Of a DNA stretch of 64,000 nt, positions 1 to 10,700 are shown piece after piece. Both the position numbers and the translations under genes were made by a program. Origin of the DNA: Rugalucina vietnamica (taxonomy: Eukaryota; Mollusca; Bivalvia; Lucinida; Lucinidae); the NCBI GenBank assembly GCA_964017185.1, contig OZ024869.1, forward strand, positions 71,022,315 through 71,086,314. Reading direction: 5' to 3'. Position 1 is the first letter of the stretch. The number at the start of each line of letters is the position of its first letter. The notes under the pieces are model-generated. The model was given only the letters and a program-made list of their open reading frames with translations. It was not told the origin of the DNA and ran no database searches.

Positions 1-528
1 AAGTTTAGTAGCATACCACTGAGATACGAATAGTGCCGACTCGTCATGGCCCGATGATAGAGACCAGTATTCTTTTCCTGACTGGTCTATCAATTTTACG
101 CAGGCTGGGTCTGTGCTCGGGAACGTAACAACTAGTTTGTCTCTGCATCTGCTTACTCCATATATGCTATCTTCTAGATTAACACTTTTCTTAATGCTAA
201 GCCTACCATCGGCTATATGCAGTATAGTAAGACAGGATTCTCCTCCAACGGCCGCCTCGTTTTCACTTATGACGTCAATATCCCAAGCGCCTGGCACTTC
301 CACGGAAGAACATTGTGTCAAATCTTGATTGAATAATTTTACCTTTTCATTCCCTTCATCAACCATTAAAATCTGACCCTGCTTTGTGATTGCTAATCCT
401 GTGATGTTATAATACCCTGTATCGGATATATCTTCTAGATTCCATTTCTGTTCTTTTCTCCATCTTCGTTCCGATGTATTACCACCCGACACCCCAACGG
501 CTTCGGTTTTTGAACAGCTCTGGCCCAT
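1..528 (-). CDS. TRIM-like / NHL-propeller protein, C-terminal part, cut by the window edge
   Basis: The minus strand is open from 540 to the left edge, where the gene leaves the window. The protein has the repeating blade pattern of mollusc TRIM-like proteins: an ITGLAITKQGQILMVDEGN stretch, then KVKLFNQDL, VPGAWDIDVI, YGVSRCRDKLVVTFPS, and VKLIDQSGKEYWSLS. In this family such propellers follow RING, B-box and coiled-coil segments and bind partners or RNA for ubiquitin-ligase function; no RING or B-box is visible here. The first in-frame Met is at 528 (MGQSCSKTEAVG), and an in-frame stop lies at 541-543, so either translation starts here or an upstream exon joins at a weak acceptor near 541. 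Family is fairly sure from the blade pattern; start and full architecture are unknown. Confidence 0.7.
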   Translation of the reverse strand, partial: MGQSCSKTEAVGVSGGNTSERRWRKEQKWNLEDISDTGYYNITGLAITKQGQILMVDEGNEKVKLFNQDLTQCSSVEVPGAWDIDVISENEAAVGGESCLTILHIADGRLSIKKSVNLEDSIYGVSRCRDKLVVTFPSTDPACVKLIDQSGKEYWSLSSGHDESALFVSQWYATKL

Positions 529-1668
529 GTCTACCAACTTCTATTTGTTGAATGTTCTCAATCACTGCAATTTCCCTTAGGAATATGTACTGTAGAATCC
601 AAACTCTGCTGCAACCTTCTAAGAAGGAAAAATAGAAAAATAAATATAATTAGGAAAATTACATTGTCATTGAATGCCATCTGACATAGTCACGCAAAAT
701 TCTGCAACCTTCCTGGTCAATAAAATGACATCAAGCTTAATTTATCTGTTATATTCAACATCAAAATTAAATAAAGTCAGAAATAAATATAACAAAATAA
801 ACATTACCTTTATTACCGAGGTTTTACCATTCCTTCCAGTCCCTCAACTGATTCATGAAAAAAGTACATTTTTATTCAAACACACCCTTGTCTAATTTTA
901 TCAAGGTTATTGACTGAATGCCCTAAAGTTTGCATGAACCCTGTTTATACAAAATATATATTGTTCATTATAAAATTGATCTAAATAATCGATTTCAGAC
1001 ACATCGAAAACAAACAAATTTTCATGCATAAAATTGGTTATACCGGGTATTTTAGTGCCCCACTTTGCAGACATGGCCAAACAGAAAGTGATAATAATCG
1101 AACCGGACGCTTTATATGTCAATAAGGAAAAGCATGACTGTCATCTATGGTGAAATAATTGAAGAAATAACTCGAGTAGGTGGCTAAAAACCATAATGAA
1201 GACCACAGCCAAGTTCCTTTCAAACATTTGAAATCTCAATGATAAATAAGTTACACCACAGTACTGGTGCACATAACCGCTAAAATTTCTGTACTTTCGC
1301 AACTTAAGACGACACAAAAGAGCCTGAATTGAAACTAGAAATGACATCTAGAAATCCCTCTGTGCAGTTAGTACGGTTTTTCATAGAAATCAACTAAAGA
1401 GAAGGTTCATTTACAGTAAGCTTTAATTTGGATACACCAGAATACGCGTCGACTTAATTTCACATTAGTGAGATTTCGGCCAGTTTGTCAGAGTCGCTGC
1501 TTATGACTTTGTAGGCGTGGTTTTGGCTTTAAAGTATCATTAATTAGTCACTCAATTTTTCTTCAATATATTTGGTATGAATTACTTAATCTGTTCTTGT
1601 TTAATAATTGTATACTGCCTTCTTTCTGTCGTATATAATTTCGTACTTATAGCTCCCTCCTTCATCAT
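529..1668. other. intergenic, no gene recognised
   Basis: AT-rich spacer between the TRIM-like and Mab-21-like genes. Only short ORFs without recognisable domains. A weak polyadenylation-signal variant (ATTAAA on the minus strand at 1605-1600) lies about 65 nt past the stop of the Mab-21-like gene. Confidence 0.5.
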
Positions 1669-3804
1669 TCATATCTTCAATATGTTCCAATGAATCAGTG
1701 CCGCATTGTGAACCGGTTGAATTATAAGAGACTTGAGGAGATATTCCACAGCACGGCTGACATTGCCTTCCTCCTTAAACACCCAACCTAAAATGTTCAA
1801 TGCTGTTTCACGATGACTTATCTCTACGACATTTATCAGGTTCTCCATTTCTCGGATATTTCTTTCAGCATCCGACTCCATTTCTAGTTTCTTGTGGTTC
1901 AGATACTTCAGGAATAATAACAAAAAGTTACCGTCAATGACTGTCCAATCATACCAGAACTCAAGAGTATGTCTGCCAAACAGAGTCCGGGACATTTCAA
2001 AGCGCAATGGTAGAGGAATTAAGTCAGCCTCTGTTGGAAGAAATACCACACAAGGTGTTATGTAGCGGCTAAGAAGTTCCTTTGTGTTTATGCAATGTAC
2101 GTTCGAACAGTTCTCCGCAAGTGATTCTGATGGAAGGGTGTTTCGATATGGTTTACAACTACATATCGAGTAGCATGCAGTGCCCTTCATAGAGTTGAGA
2201 ACATCTAATGAATCCCGGTAAAATCCGAAGACATGTAAGAATGTGGCCCGTTTCAGGTTTGATGAAAATGGATCCAACTCGGTACTGATGTCGTTCCAAT
2301 TTTGCATGAACAAGCGCCTATGTAATTCAGCCCGTGGCAGCAACTGTTTGAAAGAAAAGGCTATAAAGTTGGACATAATGCTAAGTTCTATGTGTGGCGT
2401 AACTAAAGATAATGCTCTTGTCGTTTCTTCTGCCGTATGGAAGTCGGTTCCTAGAGATGCCTCTAGATCCTGTTTTGACAGTTTTAGCTCGGTGAGACAG
2501 TTTTCAACATTTTCGTGGAAGCACTTTTTAAGAATGACGTTTCTGGCTTTCAGTATGTTCACTATGTTCTCGCAATGGAAATGCAATATGCGAAGTTTTA
2601 TGTAATAGTCAGTATCTATGGACCATGATGACATGCGATTAGCAAGGGGGACTGTTGACAAACGCTCGCCAATGTCATCTTGTTTAATTTTTAATAGAAC
2701 CAAACAATCTTCATGCAGCAATTTTCGTAGCAGACATTGAATGGTTGCCTTCACCGCTCCCTGAATGCGATTTTCAATCAAATTTTGTCCTGCTACAAAA
2801 TAGTTTGGAAAGTAGTTTGATTCAATCCAAAGAAGCATCATGTGCAAAGCCATTGATATACATTTCGTCATGTTGGGTGGATTCCAAAACGACGCTGGTG
2901 TTTTCTCCATTAAGTGGAGCATACAGATTTTGCAGTGGTACGAACTTAGTGACTTATGATATGGAAATTGACTGGATATGTAACTTTTAATCAGTTTCAA
3001 AGCCACTAAGCATTTCAGCTGCACATCGTTTAGACTAGAAATAAGTAACCGTTCTTGAGGAGAAAATGATATTTTCCATTCCAAATCTTGTTCGTCACTT
3101 CCTAGGTGACCTACTGGCACTAATATGCACCCATAACTTTTGCACTTCCCAATCAAATCGTCCGGCGGCCAGTCATGTAACCGTTTCCTCACCGCCCAGT
3201 CAGTTTCCCTACTAGGCCACGCGTCACATTTAAGAGCGGCCACTGTATCAGCTGGTCCATGAGGGCGATTAGCTGTAAGTGCTGGTCCATTTACTTCATC
3301 AAAATTATTTGTCTTCTCTAGTTGAAGTGCATATAGGAGTCTAGCATTCTTATCTTTAAATAAGGCAAACCTCCAGAATTCGGGTGAACTGTGCATATCA
3401 GCAATGATTTCCTGCGATTCTTCAATAAACACGGGTTCTCCACTCAAGACAACTTGTAGCTTAGAATATCCAGGGCATGTTGTGCTGTCTTTCACCATCA
3501 ATAGGCTAACGCCATCCCATTTAACGGACAGGTCGCTTAGAACAGGTGGTCGGTGATGAAGAAAAACGATATCCACATCTGATTGCATTCCAAGGGTTGT
3601 TGTCCCTTCAAAAGAGCTGCCATAGATCTGAACGGAACGATTATGGTTGAGAGTAGTCGCTAATATTTCCCGGTGTTTGCATCTGTCTATCATACGTTTC
3701 CTCATGTCGACTGATACCCCTAGATCTTCTAGGACTTCAAATAGTCTTAGAGAAAGAGATTCCTGGAAATCCGATGTAGCCGCTGAAACAAAAGGAAACG
3801 CCAT
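1669..3804 (-). CDS. Mab-21 domain / cGAS-like nucleotidyltransferase-fold protein with C-terminal TPR-like helices
   Basis: A 711-residue open frame without introns. Residues 61-80 hold the nucleotidyltransferase signature: G62-S63 followed by D76-V-D78. Residues 182-254 carry blocks typical of bivalve Mab-21 proteins: HGPADT, the WPSRETDW stretch, WPPDDL, GCILVPVGH and LEWKISFSPQERLL, then the helix NDVQLKCLVALKLIKSY. The last 50 residues (AVEYLLKSLIIQP region) look like one TPR hairpin. The family includes cGAS and cGAS-like receptors that make cyclic dinucleotides, but also many proteins with no shown enzyme activity. A third catalytic acidic residue is not obvious; the candidate strand SKLQVVL has Gln where Asp would be expected, so activity is doubtful. 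The Met at 3804 may not be the true start: a strong acceptor-like tract ending in TTTCAG lies at 3783, so coding may begin with an upstream exon joined at 3782. Confidence 0.85.
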   Translation of the reverse strand: MAFPFVSAATSDFQESLSLRLFEVLEDLGVSVDMRKRMIDRCKHREILATTLNHNRSVQIYGSSFEGTTTLGMQSDVDIVFLHHRPPVLSDLSVKWDGVSLLMVKDSTTCPGYSKLQVVLSGEPVFIEESQEIIADMHSSPEFWRFALFKDKNARLLYALQLEKTNNFDEVNGPALTANRPHGPADTVAALKCDAWPSRETDWAVRKRLHDWPPDDLIGKCKSYGCILVPVGHLGSDEQDLEWKISFSPQERLLISSLNDVQLKCLVALKLIKSYISSQFPYHKSLSSYHCKICMLHLMEKTPASFWNPPNMTKCISMALHMMLLWIESNYFPNYFVAGQNLIENRIQGAVKATIQCLLRKLLHEDCLVLLKIKQDDIGERLSTVPLANRMSSWSIDTDYYIKLRILHFHCENIVNILKARNVILKKCFHENVENCLTELKLSKQDLEASLGTDFHTAEETTRALSLVTPHIELSIMSNFIAFSFKQLLPRAELHRRLFMQNWNDISTELDPFSSNLKRATFLHVFGFYRDSLDVLNSMKGTACYSICSCKPYRNTLPSESLAENCSNVHCINTKELLSRYITPCVVFLPTEADLIPLPLRFEMSRTLFGRHTLEFWYDWTVIDGNFLLLFLKYLNHKKLEMESDAERNIREMENLINVVEISHRETALNILGWVFKEEGNVSRAVEYLLKSLIIQPVHNAALIHWNILKI

Positions 3805-3844
3805 ATAAAACGCTGGTAAATCGGGGATGTTACAACCTTGTCCC

Positions 3845-4071
3845 GAGGTTATAAAACTTTTTTCATGCTCAGCTCAGCTGAGACTAAAATTTTTATCTGG
3901 CTCATAAGTGTTAAAATGCCAACAACTATTAGCATTTTAACGTTTATGAGCAGGATAAATTACTAGTTTTTGACTTTTGAACCTACATCTTCACTAATAT
4001 TTTCAATATTTATGAGCAATTTGAAATTTCATGCTCAGCTGAGCTAAGCTTGAAAAAAGTTTTATAACCTC
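3845..4071. mobile_element. MITE-4 copy (TIR GAGGTTATAAAACTT)
   Basis: Inverted ends: GAGGTTATAAAACTTTTTTC at the left and its near-complement ending in TATAACCTC at the right, each followed by repeats of CAGCTGAG/CTCAGCTGAGC. A second copy lies at 62546-62744. No coding capacity. It sits about 40 bp upstream of the Mab-21-like ORF, so it may lie in its promoter or first intron. Confidence 0.85.
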
Positions 4072-4372
4072 AGGGTCTGGTCCGGCATACAATGGGCAGC
4101 TATACAGCGATAATAGATGGAGAAATGCTTTGACGTCCACATTCATGAAGCAGAGCGATCAAACTATATGCTTATATAACACGTTAGAATTCATCAAATC
4201 CATTTGAAGTCTGAGATATGTCGCTACCCAAACATGAGTATCCCTTAAGGAACGTGTGATCAGGTGCTCCGTATAGGTGAACATCGGCCACGTGGTAGCG
4301 ATCGACATATTCAATATATGCCCCAGAGAGGACAAAAGTTTCGTTTCACAACAATTTTGCTAGTGAGTATTA

Positions 4373-5605
4373 CCCTATTACACTACGACAAATTGTCTCA
4401 CTAATATTCACAATTGACAGTTTTTGACATTTTTTTTTTCAGTTCGTAGCTGAAACGTAATCGATTCGCGAAGTTCTTTTTACTAATTCTTACAGTTCGT
4501 AGTAAGGTCTTGCGAATCGTGGATCAGTCAGAAATTCGTGGCCAAAATTTTGCACTGTTCAAAACTTTGGTCTCGAATGTCCGACCAAAAAATCGCATTC
4601 AATTCGTAACAAAATCGTAGTGCATTCCGTGACATCGCAACAGAATCTTATCTGATTCGGGTACATTCGTAACTCTTTCAGGAATTCCGGAGCTTGTCAC
4701 CCAACTACGAATTAACAACGAATCAGTTACGAATGTCGCGAATACATGCCGTAGCAGATACGAAATGGATAAGAACTATCTACGAATTCACAGCAATATG
4801 TGAATCAGCCAAGAGTTTCACGAATGACTCACGACTTAACTACGAGTTTGTTAGAAGCTGGAGATTTATGGAATTTAATACTGAAGTTTGTATCACTAAT
4901 GTTAGCCGATTGCACCGGAACGAGCCACAAAGTCCACGAATCTGACAACAGACATAAAAAGGTACACCAAAGGACAGGAGAAAGATAAATAGAAAGGCAA
5001 TAGCTATCATTTAGGATGCGCCAGAAGGAAGTTCCGTTGAAGAGAAGCTACTTCTTTACTTCTAAGAGAATAAAGCCTCAGAGATGAAAAATATTGCAGG
5101 GATAAAGTTACAGTCAGGGACTTAAGAAATGGGTGGTTTTGATGTAAATGAACGAGTGTTCCCCTAGGCATCGAATGTGTGTTGGGGGCCACAGAAAAAT
5201 AGTATGAAAAAGTGGTCATCGTCCTTCATTTATTTTGAAACTGATTCTCAAGGTGTATTATAAGTTTAATAACTACCGGTACCTTGACAAAGAATCTCAC
5301 GAATTGTCAAGAATAGCTACAAATATTTATTATTCGCACATGTTATCGTCATACTCGCAACTAATTCGTGACTGATTCTCAAACTTTCGCGCAGCATATC
5401 CACAACAGATTATTGTAAATCGTTAAGAATTCTTGCCAAGTTCGTGCGATTGCAGCCGAATTTAGCCGAGTCCGCCGAATATTCGTAATGCCCTAACAGG
5501 TTCGTCAGCAATTTCGAATAAACAAAAAAGTTCACGAAATTCCATGAATCCTAAATTTATCGATTCGTGGCAATTCGTGGAGCTCGGTTTCGTAGTGTGA
5601 TAGGG
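4373..5605. mobile_element. non-autonomous TIR element full of ACGAAT/ATTCGT motifs
   Basis: Left end CCCTATTACACTACGA, right end complement CCCTATCACACTACGA. The last 16 bp of the right end are partly duplicated (GTGTGATAGGGG again at 5611-5622). The interior carries dozens of ACGAAT/ATTCGT and TCGTAAC/GTTACGA heptamers on both strands. No transposase is encoded. The motif density suggests iterated transposase-binding sites or growth by internal amplification. Confidence 0.75.
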
Positions 5606-5738
5606 GCATAGTGTGATAGGGGCATACAGCGACTCGTTATTTATGTCTTTCGATCATGAGAATTTTCGTTGCTTACCTGCTCTAGCCAGCATAGCGGACA
5701 CAAGCTGAGACCAGAGTCACCAGACATTGAACTAAACA

Positions 5739-6012
5739 TTACGAAAACTTGCCCATGCATTTTTTTTTTCATAAGAAAAAAGTAAATTTCATTCGAAAAG
5801 TTTTGATTTTTTAATATTTTCGCTAAAAAGTAAAAACATATATTGTGGATTCCAACTCGGATCCAAGTGTGTTTATTGGATCCGAGATTCTAACGAGTAC
5901 CCACAATGTATTGGATCAAAAAATAAGAAGATTAGGTACACCCCTGTAAACCCAAGTGTTTCTTTATAAGTGGGGTTTGAGGGGGTATACATTTCACGGA
6001 CAAGTTTTCCTG
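5739..6012. mobile_element. MITE-2 copy (GTGGGTAC hairpin)
   Basis: Ends resemble ACGAAAACTTGCCCATGCA on the left and the inverted CACGGACAAGTTTTC on the right; the centre holds CTAACGAGTACCCACAAT. This copy differs from its sisters in the hairpin: the loop region reads AACTCGGATCC and GGATCCGAG. Confidence 0.75.
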
Positions 6013-6305
6013 GTGACAGAAAAGAAAGGAGGCAGTCTACTAAAGTGTTTTATGAGAGAAAAAAAATGATAAACTCGTACGATACGAACTTCTACACATG
6101 TTATAAAATACTGTTTACTTACGCATTCCTATGCCCTCCTATCATTTAAAACACTACTATTAAAAAACTTGTAGTGTATACTGCTTGTACATCCACCACT
6201 AAAAAGATGAAATGTGTATATAAGTAGAAAGAATCGCTGAAGTGTAGAACGTTAAAGATATTTGATATCCGCGAATTCCTCCCGCATTCACTTGGGTGGT
6301 GAATA

Positions 6306-6561
6306 ATTACGAAAACTTGCCCATGCAATATACAGAGAATTTTTTCAGCTTAAAAAAGTGAAAATTTCATTGGAAAAATTTTGATATTTTTTCTTATTTT
6401 TGCTCAAAACATAGATTGTGGGCGGTTCTAACGAGTACCCACAATCTATGTTTTGGAGCAAAAATAAGAAAAATAGGTATACCCCTCCCTGCATACCCCA
6501 GTTTCACCATATAAAAGTGGGGTTTGAGGGGGTATACTTTACACGGACATGTTTTCATAAT
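6306..6561. mobile_element. MITE-2 copy
   Basis: Full copy: ATTACGAAAACTTGCCCATG at the left, inverted end ACATGTTTTCATAAT at the right, central inverted repeat of AACATAGATTGTGGG around GGTTCTAACGAGTACCC. Confidence 0.85.
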
Positions 6562-6960
6562 ACAATATGGTGCAGTATTCCCTTAAAACCCTGCGAAACA
6601 ATAGCAAATTATGGGCAGTATTCCCTTAAAACCCCTTAAAACCCTGCGAAACAATAGCAAATTGGGTACGTCCGATATTGCCAGATGTCTTTTATTTGAA
6701 TGAAACATTTGGTCATGGTGAAGTCATGTAAGTGATATTTGGAAAAAAAATTACTATGTTGAGGTAGCAAATACTGCACATGAAGTAAAGATACTATTCT
6801 ATCTTTTACATTGTACACTCGCCCATCTATAGCTCTCTCTGGTTTAAACTATTTTTTTTTCCAATTTGTATTTAATATATGAAATGTTCGTGAAATGTTG
6901 CACCAATCTGTGCCGTAACATATTCAGTTGCATCCACGTTATACAAGGTGATATGATAAA
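6562..6960. other. no gene; short duplication
   Basis: A 30-bp phrase, CCTTAAAACCCTGCGAAACA and its continuation AATAGCAAATT, occurs twice (about 6574 and 6632). Nothing else recognised. Confidence 0.5.
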
Positions 6961-6989
6961 TGGGAAGTTTACCTTTTTTCCCCCAAGGC

Positions 6990-7660
6990 ATTCGACAAGC
7001 TGATATTTCTGAATCACGGTTCAGTGATTTTGGCTTGTATCTTGACACTCGGTATATTTTCGTATTTCTTTCAGATTATGAGTATGACCAAAACTTTGAC
7101 CCAAATATAATTATAGGTCAATGTGGCCTATTTTCACGGTTCAGTGAACTTGCCTTATATCTCGGCACTCGGTATATTTTCATTCTTCTTTCAGTTTATG
7201 ACTGAGTATGACCAGACCTTTGACCCTTAAGTACGTATAGGTCGATGTGACATTATTTCATGTTTTAGTGATTTTGCCTTTTATCTTGGCACTCAGTTGG
7301 AATATTTTCATACTTCATTTACTTTATGAATGAGTATGACCAGACCTTTGGCCTTATAGGTCTTTGTGACCTAATTTCATGGTTCAGTGATTTTGCCTTT
7401 ATCTTAGCACGCAATTGGTATGCGAAAATACTTCCTTGTATGACCAGACCTTTGACCCTTAAGTATTTCTAGGTCACTGTGACTTAAGTTCACGCTTCAG
7501 TGATTTTGCCCAGTACCTCAGTTGGTATATGAACATTCTTCTTTCACAATATGAGTGATACCTTCTAAAAACAAAATGACTAAGACCTTTCAACCTTAGG
7601 TAGTTATAGTTCACTGTCACATAATTTCATGGTTGAGTGATTTTGCCTTACACAGAATCA
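6990..7660. repeat. degenerate tandem repeat, about 120-bp unit, about 6 copies
   Basis: The phrase TTCAGTGATTTTGCCTT or close variants recurs near 7020, 7141, 7262, 7383, 7497 and 7628, with TTTGACC and AGTATGACCA between. Copies have drifted considerably, so the array is old. Confidence 0.75.
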
Positions 7661-7782
7661 ATGTAAAAAGGTGTAGGAACATGATGCTTTGGGCTACAAG
7701 TCGCCTTTGCCTTAATATCTGACAAGGCCAGAAGCAACTGAGTCCATTTAGTCCAGTAGCCATCAGCATAACCTGGAAGATG

Positions 7783-10700
7783 GTGCCGCATGAAATTTTA
7801 TTGTGGTTTCTAGTTCACTGGGTCATGCTAGTTCAGAAACTGCATGATGCCACCCTGGCATCATTGAGCGTTTTGAAAAAAATCAAGATGAAGTCCAAGA
7901 TGGTCGCCATAAACAAGAAAACAGCACCCTAGGGTTTAATAAACTCATTTATCTGCGTTTAAAATGCTAAAATTACGCTGTAAACAATATAAGAAAGATA
8001 ATTCTAAGTTTTGACCCCCATGTCATTATCATGAGGCAAGATGGCGGACAAGATGGATGCCACAATCATACTAAAAGCACTATTTTCGTAATAAAACGGC
8101 ATTCAAGTGCTGCATAAAACAGTGTATTGTGTTTGGAAGTCCATTTTTGTTGTACACATAATACTTAAGTGTTTGGTTTTCAATTATGACCCCACATCAT
8201 AACAGCGAAAAAAGATGGCGACCAAAATGGCCGCCATAATTAAAATTTAAAGGAACAATTCTCTGATTAAAACACCATTCCTGTGCAGAATTTACTAAAT
8301 GTAACGCTTTTGAAATGCTCATATACTGTTTTGAGCAGCATGGTTTATTGTTTATTCTCACATTATAAAAATGAGCCAAGATGGTGGCCAAGATGGCCGC
8401 CATAATCATAATATATGAGTACATAATTTCTAATTGAATCAGCATTCCAGTGCTGCATTTGCTCAATGTTTTGTAATTCAAATCTTCAAACTATGTTGAC
8501 AAATCAAGTGTTTTTGTATTTTATTTGACCCAACATTATAACAATAAAACAAGATGGCGACCAAGAGGACCATCATATTCATGCTTTAATGTTCTCTGGC
8601 TGCATCAGCATTCCAGTGCTGCAAAAACTGAATGACTTGTATTTGAAATGATCATTTTATGGTATAAACATCGCAATTTAATGATCGTGTTTTGTTTTGA
8701 CCCCGCAAAATGATACTGGGGCGTATGTGGCGTACGAAATTATAACACGACTGAGATCTTTTTCACTGATCAAAACGTCAGTTTAATGTAAGCGTTACAC
8801 ATTGATTTAACAGAATAAAGGGAGGGAAGCAAATCAATCTACACCACTAAATGAAAGTACTCGTAACATTTACAGTTTAAATATAGAAAAGAAGAAAAGA
8901 GGACTGCATTTTAAAGAGAATTTAGTGAATCCTTCCGTAGAGCTATAAAACGCTAGGCGCTTGGTCTGAAGCATATTTGGAAAGGATGTAACAGACTGAG
9001 AAACGCAGTAAAAGCTGGCTCACAAAGTTGAAAGTCAGAGTCGAACTGACGCTAATGCTAAGAACAGAAAAAGTTTAAAACGTGCATAGAAACTGAATAT
9101 TGGGAAATACAACATCACAGCTTTATACACAATATGCTGTTGTCACATTTCAAATAAATACATGTGTAAACCTTGACTCAGTCTTCTTAGCGCATAGATT
9201 TAAATTGATGGATGAATTTGAAAAAATTTGGCTGGAAAGTTTCAAAACGATGATCGCTTGATCACTTCTATGGCTATTACAATGGCGGTACGCAAAACTC
9301 ATTTAAGTAAAAGCCACAAACGCATTTGAAGCAAAGATTATTTATCCAAAACACTTACAGGTAGATTTACCTTGCCATGGTATATCCTCGGAGTTGGCTT
9401 CCAGCATTTTTCAATGTTGGGGGACAGCGGGGACAAGAGGATTACGAACACACAATATGTTTGGAAACAAAATGTACAAGTAGAGAAATCCATATACACT
9501 GCGCTGGCCTGATACAGTCGTCACCGACGGGCTGTAATATTCTGTGGACGACCCATTGTCACTTTGACTGTAGCATTAAAACCATAAACAAAACTCCTGC
9601 AGCAAGACAAGAGGCTTGACAAAAAGCACAAGCATTCTCTTAACACTATTCGAACTTCTCAGCAGATGACATCTATAAAACCAATGTTGAAAAGATACGA
9701 TGATTTAGGTATGTCATGATTGTGCATGCAACTGTGACCATCTCACATTGAGGAAGGGCTGTGATATCACAGACTGATCAAAAGCACAGTCGCTGATCGA
9801 GTTCGGTGACATAGTGTAGACATAGTGTAACAGTGGCAAGAAGTGAGATGATTGTGAACCATTGAGGAAAATGTGTAAGCGTCATACACGAACGTCCATT
9901 TATTGCTCAAGATTAAAATACTAGTATCTACAATCAATGTAAACCGAAAAAAAAATTAAAAAGTAAAACCAAGTCCCTTTAAGAGCAGAGAAAACATTAA
10001 TGCGAAAGGGAATGGGCCATATAAAAGGGACATTTTAATGATCGTAAATATTGGGTTAAGTGGTAAAACATCAGACCGTAGTCTGCTCCCTTCTTGCAGT
10101 CAAGTTTAAATCAATGTCAAAGGGTTTCATACCTGACAAGCTTAATACAAGATATTATCAGGGGAATTATCGCATTTGGAGGATGTTATGGCAGCAACGT
10201 AGAATTATTTCTGTAAGATATACACTCCTACATCCATCGCCAGTTTTCAGAGTTTTTTTGCTGTTTTTTCTAATCTTTAAGGCTGTCACAATAAATTCTT
10301 ATAAAGAAGATAATTGCTTTACTGCAGTGAAAAAAAGAGATAAAGTGCTTGAATCTGGCCACATGTTTGTTTCAAGAATCAGATGAAATATGCCATTAAT
10401 TTCTAATTTGCTCTTTGTCTCAATATTAGACAATGGGCACAGTGTCTGCTCAGACTTAATGAAACACTGATCTGAGTCTATAAAGATATTAAGGTAGCAT
10501 TTTTCCCATCTTGAGACTTTCAGTTTATATGCATGTGCATACTTTCTGCATTTTTACCAAACTATTATAGGTACCCACATGTTGAGTACCCACTGGCAAT
10601 TACTGAGCACACAGAGTGTGAAATTCTTTAATTTATGAATACACATTGTACATACAAATAACTTGAACACCAACGATTCCATGAGAACCCCAAGACCACG

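Noticed and set aside
2243..2990. Plus-strand ORFs of 81-120 codons
   Set aside because: Shadows of the Mab-21-like coding sequence on the minus strand.
9377..9619. 80-codon ORF in the 4.9 kb element
   Set aside because: No recognisable domain, no splice or regulatory context.
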